DNA from: Gavia stellata
Lineage: Eukaryota; Chordata; Aves; Gaviiformes; Gaviidae
Assembly (NCBI RefSeq): GCF_030936135.1
Contig: NC_082604.1
Location: forward strand, 7,013,001 to 7,077,000
Direction of reading: 5' to 3'
DNA: 64,000 nucleotides
Below are positions 1-10,600 of this stretch, piece after piece. Within the stretch, counting starts at the first letter, position 1. The number at the start of each line of letters is the position of its first letter. The notes beneath the pieces were generated by a model. That model made no database searches and was not told where the DNA came from. It saw only the letters and a list, made by a program, of their open reading frames with translations. A program made the translations under genes and the position numbers.

Positions 1-1139
1 CTAGCAATGTGTAAAATACCTTGCCAGAACAGAACAGAAATCAGATGTTACAGCCATGGCTGACTCTCTCTGGCCATTCCTGGGCAAGCTTTGCTAGCCT
101 GCTGCTGGAGTCTCCTCTTCTTGTGCCTCCAGAAGTCCTCACCCTGTGCCTGCGGCTCCTCACTGCTCCAAAACACGCAGATCTGAGGCTTGTGAGAAAT
201 CATTGCTGTTCAGCAGCCATCAGCGTTTCATCACCCAAGTCCTGACACATCTGAACCACGACTGAGGTGAATTCAGGAGCTCCTTCACTTCACATTTTCC
301 TAGATCAACACTGCAGCATCTCTAACCTAAGTTAGCTCTGAAACACAACCAATACAAACAACTGCAGTAAAGAGGCCCGACAGATTCGGGGACTGCGTCT
401 GCAGTTGCATTGTGGAAATTTCCGTTTCTTGTGTAAATCAGCAGAATTTACACCAGTGTAAAACCCACTGTTTGAGCATCTCTGATTACGTGCGCTAGGA
501 AAAGCTAAGCTCTCTCTGAGGAGAAAACAAGCTCACGAACTCTTGGAGTTCATCTTTCACCACGTGATTACAAACATTCAGTGTGTTACTGCACATTTTA
601 TAAATGTGTGTGCGTGTGTGTATTCATGTGTTTTTATACGTGTCTGCTGAACTTACATGCCTAGTTTTGGTTCAGAACAAAGACGGCTCCTGCAAAATGA
701 TGCCACCCACTACTTCCCTGTAGTTTGCACCCATACAATTGTCTTTTTTCCCTCTCATTTAGGCTAACTATGAATAAACGATATGCAAAATGCAGTCACA
801 GGTATCTCTACTTGCTTAAAGACAAAAACGTTATGGACCTGGCCTGGCCTAAACAGCATTTCTGCTTAGTCTGCACCAATGGTACCAATGAAAAGGATGA
901 GCCAGTTTCCACATTGTGTTACACGGGGCGTTGGGCGCATCAGAAGCGGAAGGACAGATTTAGTCATCCAGCCCTAGGTACATCCCGCTCTGTCCTGCCT
1001 GGTGCAATGAAACGTGTCACCTACGGAGCAAGCTCTCTGCCAAAATCCAAGCATCGTTGCTTTAAAATACAAGAAAGAAACATAACAGAAGCACTTTCCT
1101 GAAAATGAAATCTCCTGTCCTTTGCACTACAAAAAGCAG
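1..1139. other. Upstream flank of HES6, no gene seen
   Basis: Only short uninterrupted frames occur here and none resembles a known family or is bounded by convincing splice signals. A short TG-rich run lies at about 605-622. One canonical E-box (CACGTG) is at 561-566. The segment is ordinary non-coding DNA as far as I can see. Confidence 0.6.
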
Positions 1140-1460
1140 AGTGGGCCGAGCTTAGGTCTCCAGCGAAGATATCCCATATGCCGGCTTTATCTCAGACGCG
1201 CTCCCTGCAACGGCCGCGAGAAGACGGTGCTGAACATCTCTATCCCGGTTCGCTCTTTTGTCAGACACGGTTTAGCGTGTTGGGGGCACGGATATTTATA
1301 CGGCGCTTTGAAGATGAAAAGCGGCGTTAAGTAATAGCGGGACTGACTAAGAGCCTTTTTCAGAGCGCGTGCCATTACCCGCTGGACCACGCGGGACGAG
1401 TCAGACGCCAACCTAGAGACGCGGATCAGTAAGAAGTAACGGAGCTGGGGGTCCCAGGGC
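1140..1460. promoter_or_regulatory. CpG-containing non-coding segment, possible distal control element
   Basis: CpG dinucleotides are clearly denser here than in the flanks, in non-repetitive sequence about 1.5 kb upstream of HES6. A perfect 6-bp inverted repeat CGCGTG/CACGCG spans 1366-1393. A CAGCTG E-box lies at 1469-1474. No coding frame is credible. A regulatory role is inferred only from CpG retention and position. It could equally be an outlier of the HES6 CpG island. Confidence 0.3.
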
Positions 1461-2772
1461 TCTCCACACAGCTGTGGGCACACCAGCTCACACCGGACCT
1501 CTCACCAAGGAAAACCTCAGCACCACCAAAACCAGCAGGTCTTCCCTGGGGTTTTTAATGGCAAAATGAACAGGGGTATGCCAGAGCGGGAGGGGAGCCA
1601 CGCCGGACACGTACAGGGAGGCAAGCATGCAGCTCTGCGATGGCAATGCCAATTCAAGCGGGGGACGCATCTCCTGTTTCCTCGGGTGGTAAAAATATGA
1701 CACGCATTAGCGAGGAGAATAAAAGGAGGGAAACAAAGGAGCGGGAGCGAACACCTGTCGCTCTCCTCGGGGACGAGCCCTAATGCTTTTATTTGCCTCA
1801 GTCTGCCGGGGGAACTGCAGCTGCCAACTGTCATCAGCATCAAGTTACCCGCACAAAGCCGGCCTGCCTGGCTCTTTCAGCCAAGGGAGGCGGAGGGCTG
1901 CGACGCGCCAGGGACAGCACTGAGCATTCGGGGTGCAGCTCCCCGAGGCCGCCAGGCAGGCGAGCAGCCCCCCCGGGCTGGGAAAGGGCCGCACGGCCCC
2001 GTCTCGGCCAACCGCCAGAGAATGGCCACGGTGCTAACGTGGCAGAGCTACGCAGCCCGAAACGAGCGTGCCGTCCCGGGCAGGCACCCGAACCCCACCC
2101 AGTCGCGAGAGGGCCCAACTTCAAGCCTCCCCATCCGTTTGGATGGGGACAAGACAAAAGGACTGGACCCGTCGACAGCTGTGCACGCTCAGCCCCCCCG
2201 GTTTCCCGCTCAGGGATAAATCAGCCTCTTTCACGCCCAGGCTGCTGCTCGTGCCCGGCCACCCTCGCCCGCAGCCGTAGCTGCACGCGCAGCCAGGGCC
2301 GTCGATGGCCTCGAGCACGGTCTCCGGCTGATCCACGGAAAGCCCCACGCCCGTTTTCTAAGGCTTTGAGCACGTAGGTGGCGGGAGCTCGGCGGTTTTG
2401 GGGGTGACCGACATGCCCCAGCGCTTTGAGGCCGCAGCAGGAGCTGTCGCCCTGCAGGCAGGGGGCACGCCCCCCCCGCCAGCACCCCGGGCCCTGCCGG
2501 CCTCGGTGCTGCTGCCCAGGCCGTCACAAGCGCCGGGGAGCGAAGAGACGGTCGGCCCAGGCGGCGCAGCCCTGCCCGCACCTCACCGCACCGCGCCGGG
2601 CCGGGCCGGGCCAACAATGCCGGCAGGGGCCGGCGGCAACCACGGTGCTCGGCGGCGCGCGCCCCCCACCACCCGCCCCGCCCCGGCGCAGACAAAGCGC
2701 CCGCCTTCCATTGGCCCGTTCGGCCAACGCTCCGGCGGCTGCCCGCGCGGCGCGGCCAATAGGCTCATTGAC

Positions 2773-2780
2773 ATGCAAAT
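2773..2780 (+). promoter_or_regulatory. Octamer (POU factor) site ATGCAAAT
   Basis: This is a perfect octamer motif 8 bases upstream of the TATA-like element and 13 bases after a CCAAT box. POU-domain proteins bind this motif. The placement between CCAAT and TATA boxes favours a functional promoter element over chance, but binding is not shown. Confidence 0.55.
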
Positions 2781-2787
2781 CGGAAGG

Positions 2788-2793
2788 TATAAG
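2788..2793 (+). promoter_or_regulatory. HES6: TATA-like box of HES6
   Basis: TATAAG in an AT-rich island within GC-rich sequence lies 92 bases before the first base of the ATG. At the usual 25-30 base spacing it places the cap site near 2815-2820. Confidence 0.65.
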
Positions 2794-2884
2794 TAGGGCG
2801 GCGCGGGGCGGGGCGGGGAGCGGACCGGAGCCGCCGGAGGGGAGCGGAGCGGGCCGGAGCAGCGCGGGTCCGCCGGGCCGCGCC

Positions 2885-2965
2885 ATGGCGCCCTCCTTCC
2901 GGCCCGGCAAGGGCCGCCCGCCGCGGGGGGACGAGGACTGCCCGGAGGCCAGGGCCGACAGGAAG
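2885..2965 (+). CDS. HES6: HES6 coding exon 1
   Basis: This exon encodes residues 1-27, a short basic, proline-rich N-terminus beginning MAPSFRPGKG. It ends in phase 0 at AAG followed by donor GTGAGC. Confidence 0.95.
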
Positions 2966-3820
2966 GTGAGCGACAGGGGCGCCGCGGCGGGCGGGGCCGG
3001 GCGCGCGGCGCGCTGACGGCGCTGTTGTCCCCGCAGACGAGGAAGCCGCTGGTGGAGAAGAAGCGCCGGGCGCGGATCAACGAGAGCCTGCAGGAGCTGC
3101 GGCTGCTGCTGGCCGACAGCGAGGTGAGGCGGCGGGGCGGGGGCCGGGGCCGGGCCGAGCCGAGCCGACGCGGGCGGCGGGGCCCGGGGCCGTGCTGACG
3201 GCCGCGGCGCCCCGGGTCAGTTTCAGGCGAAGCTGGAGAACGCGGAGGTGCTGGAGCTGACGGTGCGGCGGGTGCAGGCCGTGCTGGAGCGCCGCTCCCT
3301 CGGTGAGTGCCGGCGGGGCGGCGGCGGGGGCCCGGCCCGGGCCGCGCCTCACCCCGCTCCCCTCTCTGTCTCCCGCGGCGCAGAGGGCGGGCGGCTGCAG
3401 CGCGAGGCCAGCGAGCGCTTCGCCGCCGGCTACATCCAGTGCATGCACGAGGTGCACACCTTCGTCTCCAGCTGCCCCGGCATCGACGCCACCACGGCCG
3501 CCGAGCTGCTCAACCACCTGCTGGAGTCCATGCCCCTCAACGAGGGCGGCTTCCCGGACTTGATCGCGGACGTTTTGGCAGATCCCGCCCTCGGCCCCTG
3601 GCCCGGCAGCGAGGCACTGGCCCCAGCAGCCGAGGCCTCCCTGGGCACCCTGGGCCTGGCTCTCCCCGCCTCGGCACCCTCGCCCTCCCCCAGTGAAGAG
3701 ACCTGCTCCGACTCGGACGAGGCGGAGCCGGGCCAGACCTCCACCGACGGACTGGACGCTTCCCGGACGCGCGGCCTGCCTTCGCCTACCTTACCCAAGT
3801 CCATGTGGAGACCCTGGTAA
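2885..3820 (+). CDS. HES6: HES6, hairy/enhancer-of-split bHLH-Orange transcriptional regulator (4 exons)
   Basis: The coding exons are 2885-2965, 3037-3123, 3221-3302 and 3384-3820, joined by GT-AG introns with consistent phases (687 nt, 228 aa, close to the roughly 224 aa I recall for human HES6). The basic region contains the proline typical of HES proteins (RKPLVEKKRRARIN, residues 29-42). It is followed by a short-loop helix-loop-helix (about 43-80), an Orange domain (about 94-130, around FAAGYIQCMHEVHTF) and the Groucho/TLE-recruiting WRPW at residues 225-228, immediately before TAA. The short loop and the QAKLENAEVLELTV helix 2 distinguish HES6 from HES1, HES4 and HES5. In vertebrates HES6 counteracts HES1 and promotes neuronal and muscle differentiation in the nucleus. 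The start was chosen as the first ATG after the promoter, with GCCATGG context. PER2 lies downstream in convergent orientation. Confidence 0.97.
3037..3123 (+). CDS. HES6: HES6 coding exon 2, basic region and helix 1
   Basis: This exon encodes residues 28-56. It carries the DNA-binding basic region with the HES proline at residue 31 and helix 1 (INESLQELRLLLAD). The acceptor CCCCGCAG and donor GTGAGG are canonical, and the exon is phase 0 at both ends. Confidence 0.96.
3221..3302 (+). CDS. HES6: HES6 coding exon 3, helix 2
   Basis: This exon encodes residues 57-83 plus one base of codon 84 and contains helix 2 (LENAEVLELTVRRV). Two in-frame acceptors exist: GGGTCAG before 3221 and TTTCAG before 3227. 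The first is preferred because it gives FQAKLEN, which matches the expected family pattern QAKLEN. The donor is GTGAGT at 3303. Confidence 0.93.
3384..3820 (+). CDS. HES6: HES6 coding exon 4, Orange domain and WRPW tail
   Basis: The acceptor GGCGCAG precedes 3384. The exon encodes residues 84-228: the Orange domain, a proline/serine/acidic linker with a CSDSDEAE patch, and the terminal WRPW (codons 3806-3817) with TAA at 3818-3820. Confidence 0.97.
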
Positions 3821-4600
3821 CAGAGGAGCGCGGGCAGGCGTCAACGGAGACCTACCTAGCAGGGAGAGCAGCCGGGCCCCGTGCTCCCCTGCGGCCCTCC
3901 GAGCGGCGTGGGGGACCGCCGGCATGCGTGCGTGCAGCTGGCACGGCTGCGTTTCGGGACTGCATCAATGGCACTCTTACGCTGTCAGGCCCTGACAGGC
4001 TAATAGCTAAACGTGTTAACATTTCATCCGTGTGTATGTGCGTGTGTGTGTGCGGCGTTTTGTAACTTTAGGGGTTCTTTTTATGAGAGGTTGGGGAGGG
4101 GAGGGGGGGAGGAGGGAGTTGGCCTGTAGTAGCAAAGCTCTTCGGTGGATACACAGCAGATATTTTATAACCCTGCCTCTTTCTCTGGGCCCTTATAAGT
4201 GGCCCAAATATCGCTACCTTTTTCTCTTAAGAAAAAGCCCTTGTGCATTTTAAATCATGACGGTTAACTCCATGAGAAGCTCAGATAAGTGTGCATGCAC
4301 AGTTTTAAGTGTTCTAGTTATAGCAAAGATCCCTGAAAGGGGTTGGTGTGGTTAGCATCTGTACGTGGTAGCAGCCTAGAGTCTCGCCTTCAGTGAAGGA
4401 AGAGAAAACTAGAAACCTGTTGGAATTAGATGGACATTGAAAAGATATTGGTGGCAGGGTGCCTTTTAGAAATGAGTGTCTTTTATGCACATGTTGCTTT
4501 TAGCACATTTGAGTTTATTGTGACTTTATGTATATTAGGGTGTCAAATGTTTTTTTATTTTTAATCTTTAATAAAAAATACTGAATTCACAACTGCTTGC
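3821..4600 (+). other. HES6: HES6 3' UTR
   Basis: The sequence passes from GC-rich to AT-rich between the stop codon and a poly(A) signal at 4570-4575. It holds a GT-rich run at about 4030-4053, a G-rich tract at 4093-4116 with runs able to form a quadruplex, and an AU-rich distal part including TGTATATTA at 4529-4537. UTR assignment rests on the poly(A) signal and the following GT-rich sequence. Confidence 0.8.
4570..4575 (+). terminator. HES6: HES6 polyadenylation signal AATAAA
   Basis: A canonical AATAAA lies 750 bases after the stop codon. It is followed within 25-50 bases by GT-rich sequence (TGTATTGTGGAGTGTGATG) that fits a downstream element. Cleavage is predicted at about 4590-4600. 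Confidence 0.8.
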
Positions 4601-7600
4601 ATGTATTGTGGAGTGTGATGCACTTCTAACTAGTTTACAAATACAGTTCCCGATTATTAACTATTAACAAAAGTATGTGTATGTTGTGGAAACAATGCTG
4701 GTAATTAAGCACTTAATTCTTGTACTAAGCATTGTTAGCTCAAGTATTGGAATTCAAATGTTTCTTTTGTTTAATAGTAGAAGACACTTAAGTTATTGCA
4801 GTGAGCAAGGTCATACTGGTGTAGGGTTGATCTTAGGCCACAGATTTCTGGGCTAGTTTATCTGGATGCCAGTCTCAAATCTACTCTACTTGATCTTCCC
4901 TCTGAAGGTGTTGCTCATACATCTACAGTCCTAACTTCAGAAGTGCTAGGCAAATCCTGTCCTGGGGCATGACTTCACAGGGGTTTTGGGGTTTTTTGTT
5001 TGTTTGTTTTGGTTGTTTGGAGTGGGGGTTTTTTTGCTCTTGAATGCAAAGCTGAAGAGAGTGTGCAATGGATTTGGAAAGCATTCTTTAAAATTAAAAA
5101 AAATATGTTTCTAGGGGGCTGGGGGGGGACACCCTTAGCATTCTTGTACAGGAGGTTTGATGCTTCCCCTGTTCCTACTTTTGGGAGATGCCAATTATGC
5201 TGTGATAATACCTTTCAGATAGCTAACATTGTAAAGAGAAAAACAAAAAGGAATGTAAAGTTGCTTAATACCTGGAAGTTCCCAAACATAGAACAAGCAA
5301 GAAAGGAAGCAACCTAACTACCAAGGGACTAGACATGTAACTTACTTTTGTTAACAACCCTATGGAATAATAAAAATGGAAACTAAGATATTGGTAAGAC
5401 CTCTCCTTTGTAATTTTCTTTAAGTTACCTGAGGTGGGTGTTCTTATTCAAAGATGGTCATCAGATCTGTTTGGTTCTTCTCATCCCCTTTTATGCTAAA
5501 TTCCCTTTGAACTGGGGGGAGAAGGGCAAAAACCAGCTCAGCAGAGGGAGGTGAGAGCTTCTGTAGTGACCTTTCTGCTTTAGGGAGGGAGGTTAGCGTT
5601 TTGAAGTGTAAATGAAGGAGGAGCCTGGGACACTTGCACTAAAAGTAACACCCTACACACAAGATGACCTCTCAGACTGAACCTCAGCACTAGGCCAGAT
5701 TTACATTTTATAAAGCTACTTCGCCTAGGTATCACACATAGTGTTTGATACTTCACTCTCCACTTCTGATTAATTAGCCTAAAGAATGATACCTCACTGT
5801 AATCACCAAGGGCAGTTCACACATTACAGTATGTTACTCTCTAAAACAGAGTCCCTTGCTTTTACCATCTAGAAAACACCCCTTTCTGTAAAGTGCTCTC
5901 AAGGGGGAGGTAAAGCCACAGCCTGTTTCCTTAACACAACAACAGCGCACGCACACAGCAGCATTAGGCTGCAGAGACTTGCCTGGGCTGGCTGTCTTCA
6001 GGTGTGTGACATCCCCAGCTGATCCTGGGCTGGCACAGCCCCTCTGGCCCCTCTGCTGCTGCAGGAACACCGGAGGCAGCTCGGCTTGGCTTCATTTCCA
6101 TGAGATGAAAGACCCCCGGGTTAGGGCTCTTCTGGACGCTCCTGTGAAAGCAAGTGCAAATCCTGACACTTCAGTGACAGAAACACAGCCAAGAGTCAAC
6201 ATGAAAGTGCCAGCTTTAGTTCAGCAGTAGATTTGGCAGGGAGTAGCAGCAGAGTCATCTCTGTTAAGCAGCACTGCAGACGTGCTGTTTGACTTTTCCC
6301 GTATTGGCCCTGGAGAATCAGAGCTGAAGCTGGCCTTCCCATTTACCTGCTCCCTTTCCCATTCCTGTGTATATTGCTGCAAGTGCTGTTGCACCTCCCA
6401 CACCTGGGGTAACCCTCGCAGGCTGGTGGGCCCACACAGCTCCCTGCACATCTGCCACAGCAGGGCTGGAGACCCGGGCACATCCAATCCCCGCTGCTGC
6501 GGAAGGGAACAGGCAGAGGGGTGCGAGCTTGCTTGGCCACAGCCGCCTGCTCTCCCAAAGCCGGGATGGTTAAGAATAGCCACAGCAGAGGGATAACAGG
6601 CCTCTTCCCTGTGCACTTCTCAGTCCTGTATTAGCTGAAAAGAAAAAGCCAGGTCAAAGCAGGCCTATTAGGAGTTTTTTAAAAAGTGTCAAAAGCGTTT
6701 TGGAAATGTGTTAGCAATAAGGCTTTTTTTTTTTTTAAATCCACAAATTAGGTTCACAGAAAGTTTACATCCTCTGATTAGGTGTTGCTGGATTTCTCCA
6801 TTTGCATTTCTGTACCTTACTGCAAAGGTGTCAAATCTGACACTTCCCTGACAAAGGCAGGGAGAGGTGAGCATTTCAGGGGTGGGACTGGGGAAGGGGC
6901 AGTGGGGGGGAAGGAAGGTTTCCAGCAGCTCTGATGAAAAACCAGTGAAGCCTTTTCAAGTCCTTCTTTATAGAAACTGGCTTTATTCTTTTCCATTCCA
7001 AAGTAATACAAACAGACTATCTGATCTGACAGCGCACCGCCTTGTAAAAGGAGAGAGGAGCAGCACACTAACAGGAGGACTCTCGTTTGATATGCAGTTG
7101 GAGAATAATAGAAAGAAGGGCTCATTTTCCCCTCTCTTTGCATGTCAGTCGCTCACACCTGTTGCAGGGGAAAACTGCTCCTTGTTAGACCAGGTCAGCT
7201 GGGAGGACTTGCCACAGTACAGCAAACTCTCCACAGATAAAATCCCCAAGGAGCCATCCAGTCTTGACATCTCTCTGTTGGAGCCCAGTTTTAGGATTTC
7301 CCAGTTTATGGCCCCATCCCCAAGCATCAGCTCTGTGCACACGTACACACACACACACGAAGCAGGTCTCCAGCCCTCACTGCTCCTCCGCCCTGCAGGG
7401 ACATGGGTGCAGACACATGGGGTTTATGAATCTGGTGTTCAGCTTTTGGAACATACTGAGACTTTTGCCCAAGCAGCTCTGCCTTCTCTCCGCTGACGAA
7501 GACAACTGGGCCAAACAGCATGTCCCCTGCTGAGTTTGGCCCACCAGCCACAGCTTGGGCCATGCTCACTTGGACCACAGAAACACACAAGCCAGTACGG

Positions 7601-10600
7601 ATGGGACCCAGGAGAAGAACATCATCTTGCTCCACAGATGGGCGCAATGGTTTGGACAAGGTCACGCAGGAAGCGCATGGAAAACTCAAGGATCAAATCA
7701 ATCCACCAATCTAGCTGGCTTAACCAAAAGCCTATTCTTCCTTTGCTTCCCAAGACGTATTTTCATTTTCTTGCATGAGATCCCTGGTTCCAAGTTGCAT
7801 TTATACTCTTTTCTGGTAGAGATTTCCTGAGCTCACAGTTACTAAATGAATAGTGTCACAAAATTGTGCGCTTTAAGCCTCTCAGGCTTCTGCATGAGCT
7901 GAGCTAAAGAAAAAGAAAAGGGGAGAAAATAGTCTCTCTCCTTCCATGGGATTTTTAGCTCCCTATACAATATCAGCATTTCATTACTGTTTTCAGCAAG
8001 TGTGATTCATGGCACTTCATTTTAAGAAGGTTAAAAATAAAAAAATGAAAGCTGGTGCAGAAAACATTCAAACATGAAAATACAGCTTACAGCAAGAGAC
8101 TTTAAGCTTAATTTAGTTAAAGAGGAGGATGACTGAGGGTGATTTGATTAGCTATACTGCATGTGTTATATTATACGTATGCTATATTGCTCACTTACCA
8201 GCTGAGGAAGTCATGGCTTCAAAAGGTCTTTTAATCCAGTAGAGCCTTAAATGCCAAGAACTAGATAGTGGGTCCAAGCTGTTTGAAATAAGAAGGAAAA
8301 AGATTGAAATTACACACTGGAAGAAGCCATGAATTTTCTTTCTCTTAATGTCATCAGGTCAAGTGAGACAGTATCTTTCCAGAAGCAAATACAAGTTGCT
8401 TTGGTTACAAACTACAAACTACTTAGTAAAACAACAACATAAAAGCAATTATATTAGCTGATTCCCTTCTGGCCTTAGATTTCTTAAGTATAAAATTACC
8501 TCAATTTGTGGTTTTTTAGGTTTCACATTGATCTCAGGCTAAAATTTAGGTTGAAAGCATGGTGAGTAGTTTTCCTTTGCATCTGAGGAAGTGCAGACCT
8601 AGGGCATCTTCAAGCACACATCTGCAGATAGCTTCAGGAATTGCTCCCATTCAGTCTCCCTCAGCTGACCGCTGCAAAGATTCTAGACCATTTAAGTACA
8701 AAGTGAAGCAGTCTAATTTAAAATCACCAAAGCGGCACACTTTAAAAGTATCCTTAAAATCATGTGCCCATTGAGGGGAAAGGGAAATTACTGGGCATCA
8801 CCTGGAACCTGCATATCCCCTTAGCTATGTGTTTCACAATGGGTTTCAGCTTCTAGTGGCCCCCTGTGGAAGCCTCACTGGGTTTTGGAGTTTGGACTGT
8901 TCCTGACAGAGGCACGCTAGCAAAACTTTAGAATTTCATTCTCCCTAAACTGAGTTCACGAGAACCAACGTGTTCTAGGCACAGTCACCATAAAATCCCT
9001 TCCACTGTCACTGTGCAACAGCCTTTGCAATTGGTGTCCCACAGATTTGGGGGGTGGGGAACAGAAGAGACATCAACTCCATTATCAGTCCCATCAAACT
9101 TTTCCACCAACTCAGAGAGGTTGTTCACAGCACCCATATGCCTCACCAAGACCTGAATCACACAAGTTTCTAGCAAATTTGCCTCCTTTGGGCCTGGTTG
9201 GTGTGTATGACCAGCCCTCATAAAACAAGGGTGCCCTCGTTACTCACAGCTGACTGCAAACACAGGTGGTATCTACCTACACATTGCCCCCTTCCAAAAC
9301 AACACACAGACTCCTTTGCCACTCAGCAGACGCTCAGCAGATGCCCGCAGAGTATGAGGAGTCCGAGACTATGTTACATGCATCTGAGCATGGTCCAGAT
9401 TCTTTCTATCCTTCGCACGAGCGGATGAACCAGTCAGAAAACAAGTGTAATTGAATCCCCTCATCCAGGCAGAGGGAGTGCACAGTTTTTACCAAAATCT
9501 AGGATTCTGGAGCAAATCTCTACTGAGTAGCTGCTACTCTCACAGCAGCTGCAAGCCTCCCACTCATTAACCCCTCCACTGAACCAGCAGTTTCTTAATA
9601 AGACAACACAAGTTTCCAGAGAAGTCCATGACAGCAACCTACAAGCAAACAACAATGTGCTCCTGGGAGCTTTGGGATGCCCGTACAGAGCGCCCAGGAT
9701 GTCCTCTGGTTCCCGGAAAGCTTTATGCAAAGCAACACATAGTTTGGAAAGCTCCTGAATGTGCTTGGTCTCAAAAAGAGGATTTTAAGACCCAATGGGC
9801 ACAGTTACTCCCACATCATACCTTAGATGCCCCTGTTCATATGCACAGAAGCAGCTGCCCAGAGCAGCACTCTCATACGGACAACAGGGACAACGAAGCC
9901 AACCAACAGGCCTACACAGCTGCTTTTCTGCTGCGTTGTGTTATCAGCAGCACTTGGCTGCTTAAAGGTGACCACGCTGGCTGTGACAGAGCACAGCCAG
10001 TCAGGGTGACTCAGTAACAGCAGGACAGACTGCACTTTCAGTTGCTGCAGGAAGCAGGAAAAGTGATTCACATCCTTTCAGCCAACGCTGAACCAGAGCA
10101 TTGCTCCAAGGCTAGAAAACTCCAGTGACAAAGGGAGTCTTCAAAATACAATGCAAAACCCCAAGATCCTGATGCTCCGTGCTTACTTAGGAGTCTGTTT
10201 TCACCCCTGTTCCTTCCAAGAAGCACCACTCTTCTATTTGTGAAATTATAATCTACTCCCTGAACCCCTTTTAAAATAAAAAAAAAAAAACCACCAAAAC
10301 CACGAACCAGATTCTTACCTCTCAGCTTTTTGCTAGAATGCCTATTGGCTGCATTTCCAGGGAGGACAAGTAGTAACATCTATCTGCTTGCTTTAACACC
10401 TTGGAATCTATTTATTTATTTCTTAAGTTTAAAAGATGCAACAAAAATATTATTATACTGATGTGCCAGTTGTTATAACGACAACCAGTAACATTTTGCT
10501 CTTGTATAGTTCTAGCAAGGCTTCACAATGAAGGGAGAAGTATTATCTCAGGGTATTTTGAGGGGGAAAGAGGAGATACAAAGAAAATTTGCCAACAACT

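Larger units (their letters stand above)
2700..2820 (+). promoter_or_regulatory. HES6: HES6 core promoter
   Basis: A compact set of elements precedes the HES6 start codon by 65-185 bases: an inverted CCAAT box (ATTGG, 2710-2714), a forward CCAAT box (2756-2760), a perfect octamer ATGCAAAT (2773-2780), a TATA-like TATAAG (2788-2793) and GC boxes just downstream (2800-2818). The spacing predicts transcription starting near 2815-2820 and a 5' UTR of about 65-70 nt. The elements are read directly; factor binding is inferred. Confidence 0.75.
1840..3960. other. CpG island covering HES6 promoter and gene body
   Basis: The sequence becomes very GC- and CpG-rich from about 1.84 kb to 3.96 kb, in sharp contrast with the AT-rich remainder of the window. 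It includes the HES6 promoter, all four coding exons and the three short introns. Several long open frames here on both strands arise from GC bias and are not genes. The pattern is typical of an unmethylated developmental-gene promoter island. Confidence 0.85.

Noticed and set aside
1372-1389. tRNA A-box-like sequence on the - strand (TGGTCCAGCGGGTAATGG)
   Set aside because: No B-box (GGTTCRANTCC type), no matching acceptor stem and no anticodon arm follow, so it is not a tRNA gene.
1793-3080. Several long open frames on both strands around the HES6 promoter
   Set aside because: They arise from GC-rich CpG-island sequence with few stop codons; composition is Pro/Arg/Ala-rich and no family is recognisable.
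3077-3804. Antisense frames opposite HES6 exons
   Set aside because: They are shadows of the GC-rich HES6 coding sequence with no start context, splice signals or family features.
7327-7689. 120-codon open frame on the - strand
   Set aside because: Unspliced, no recognised domain, overlaps a CA repeat and other frames; length is within chance expectation.
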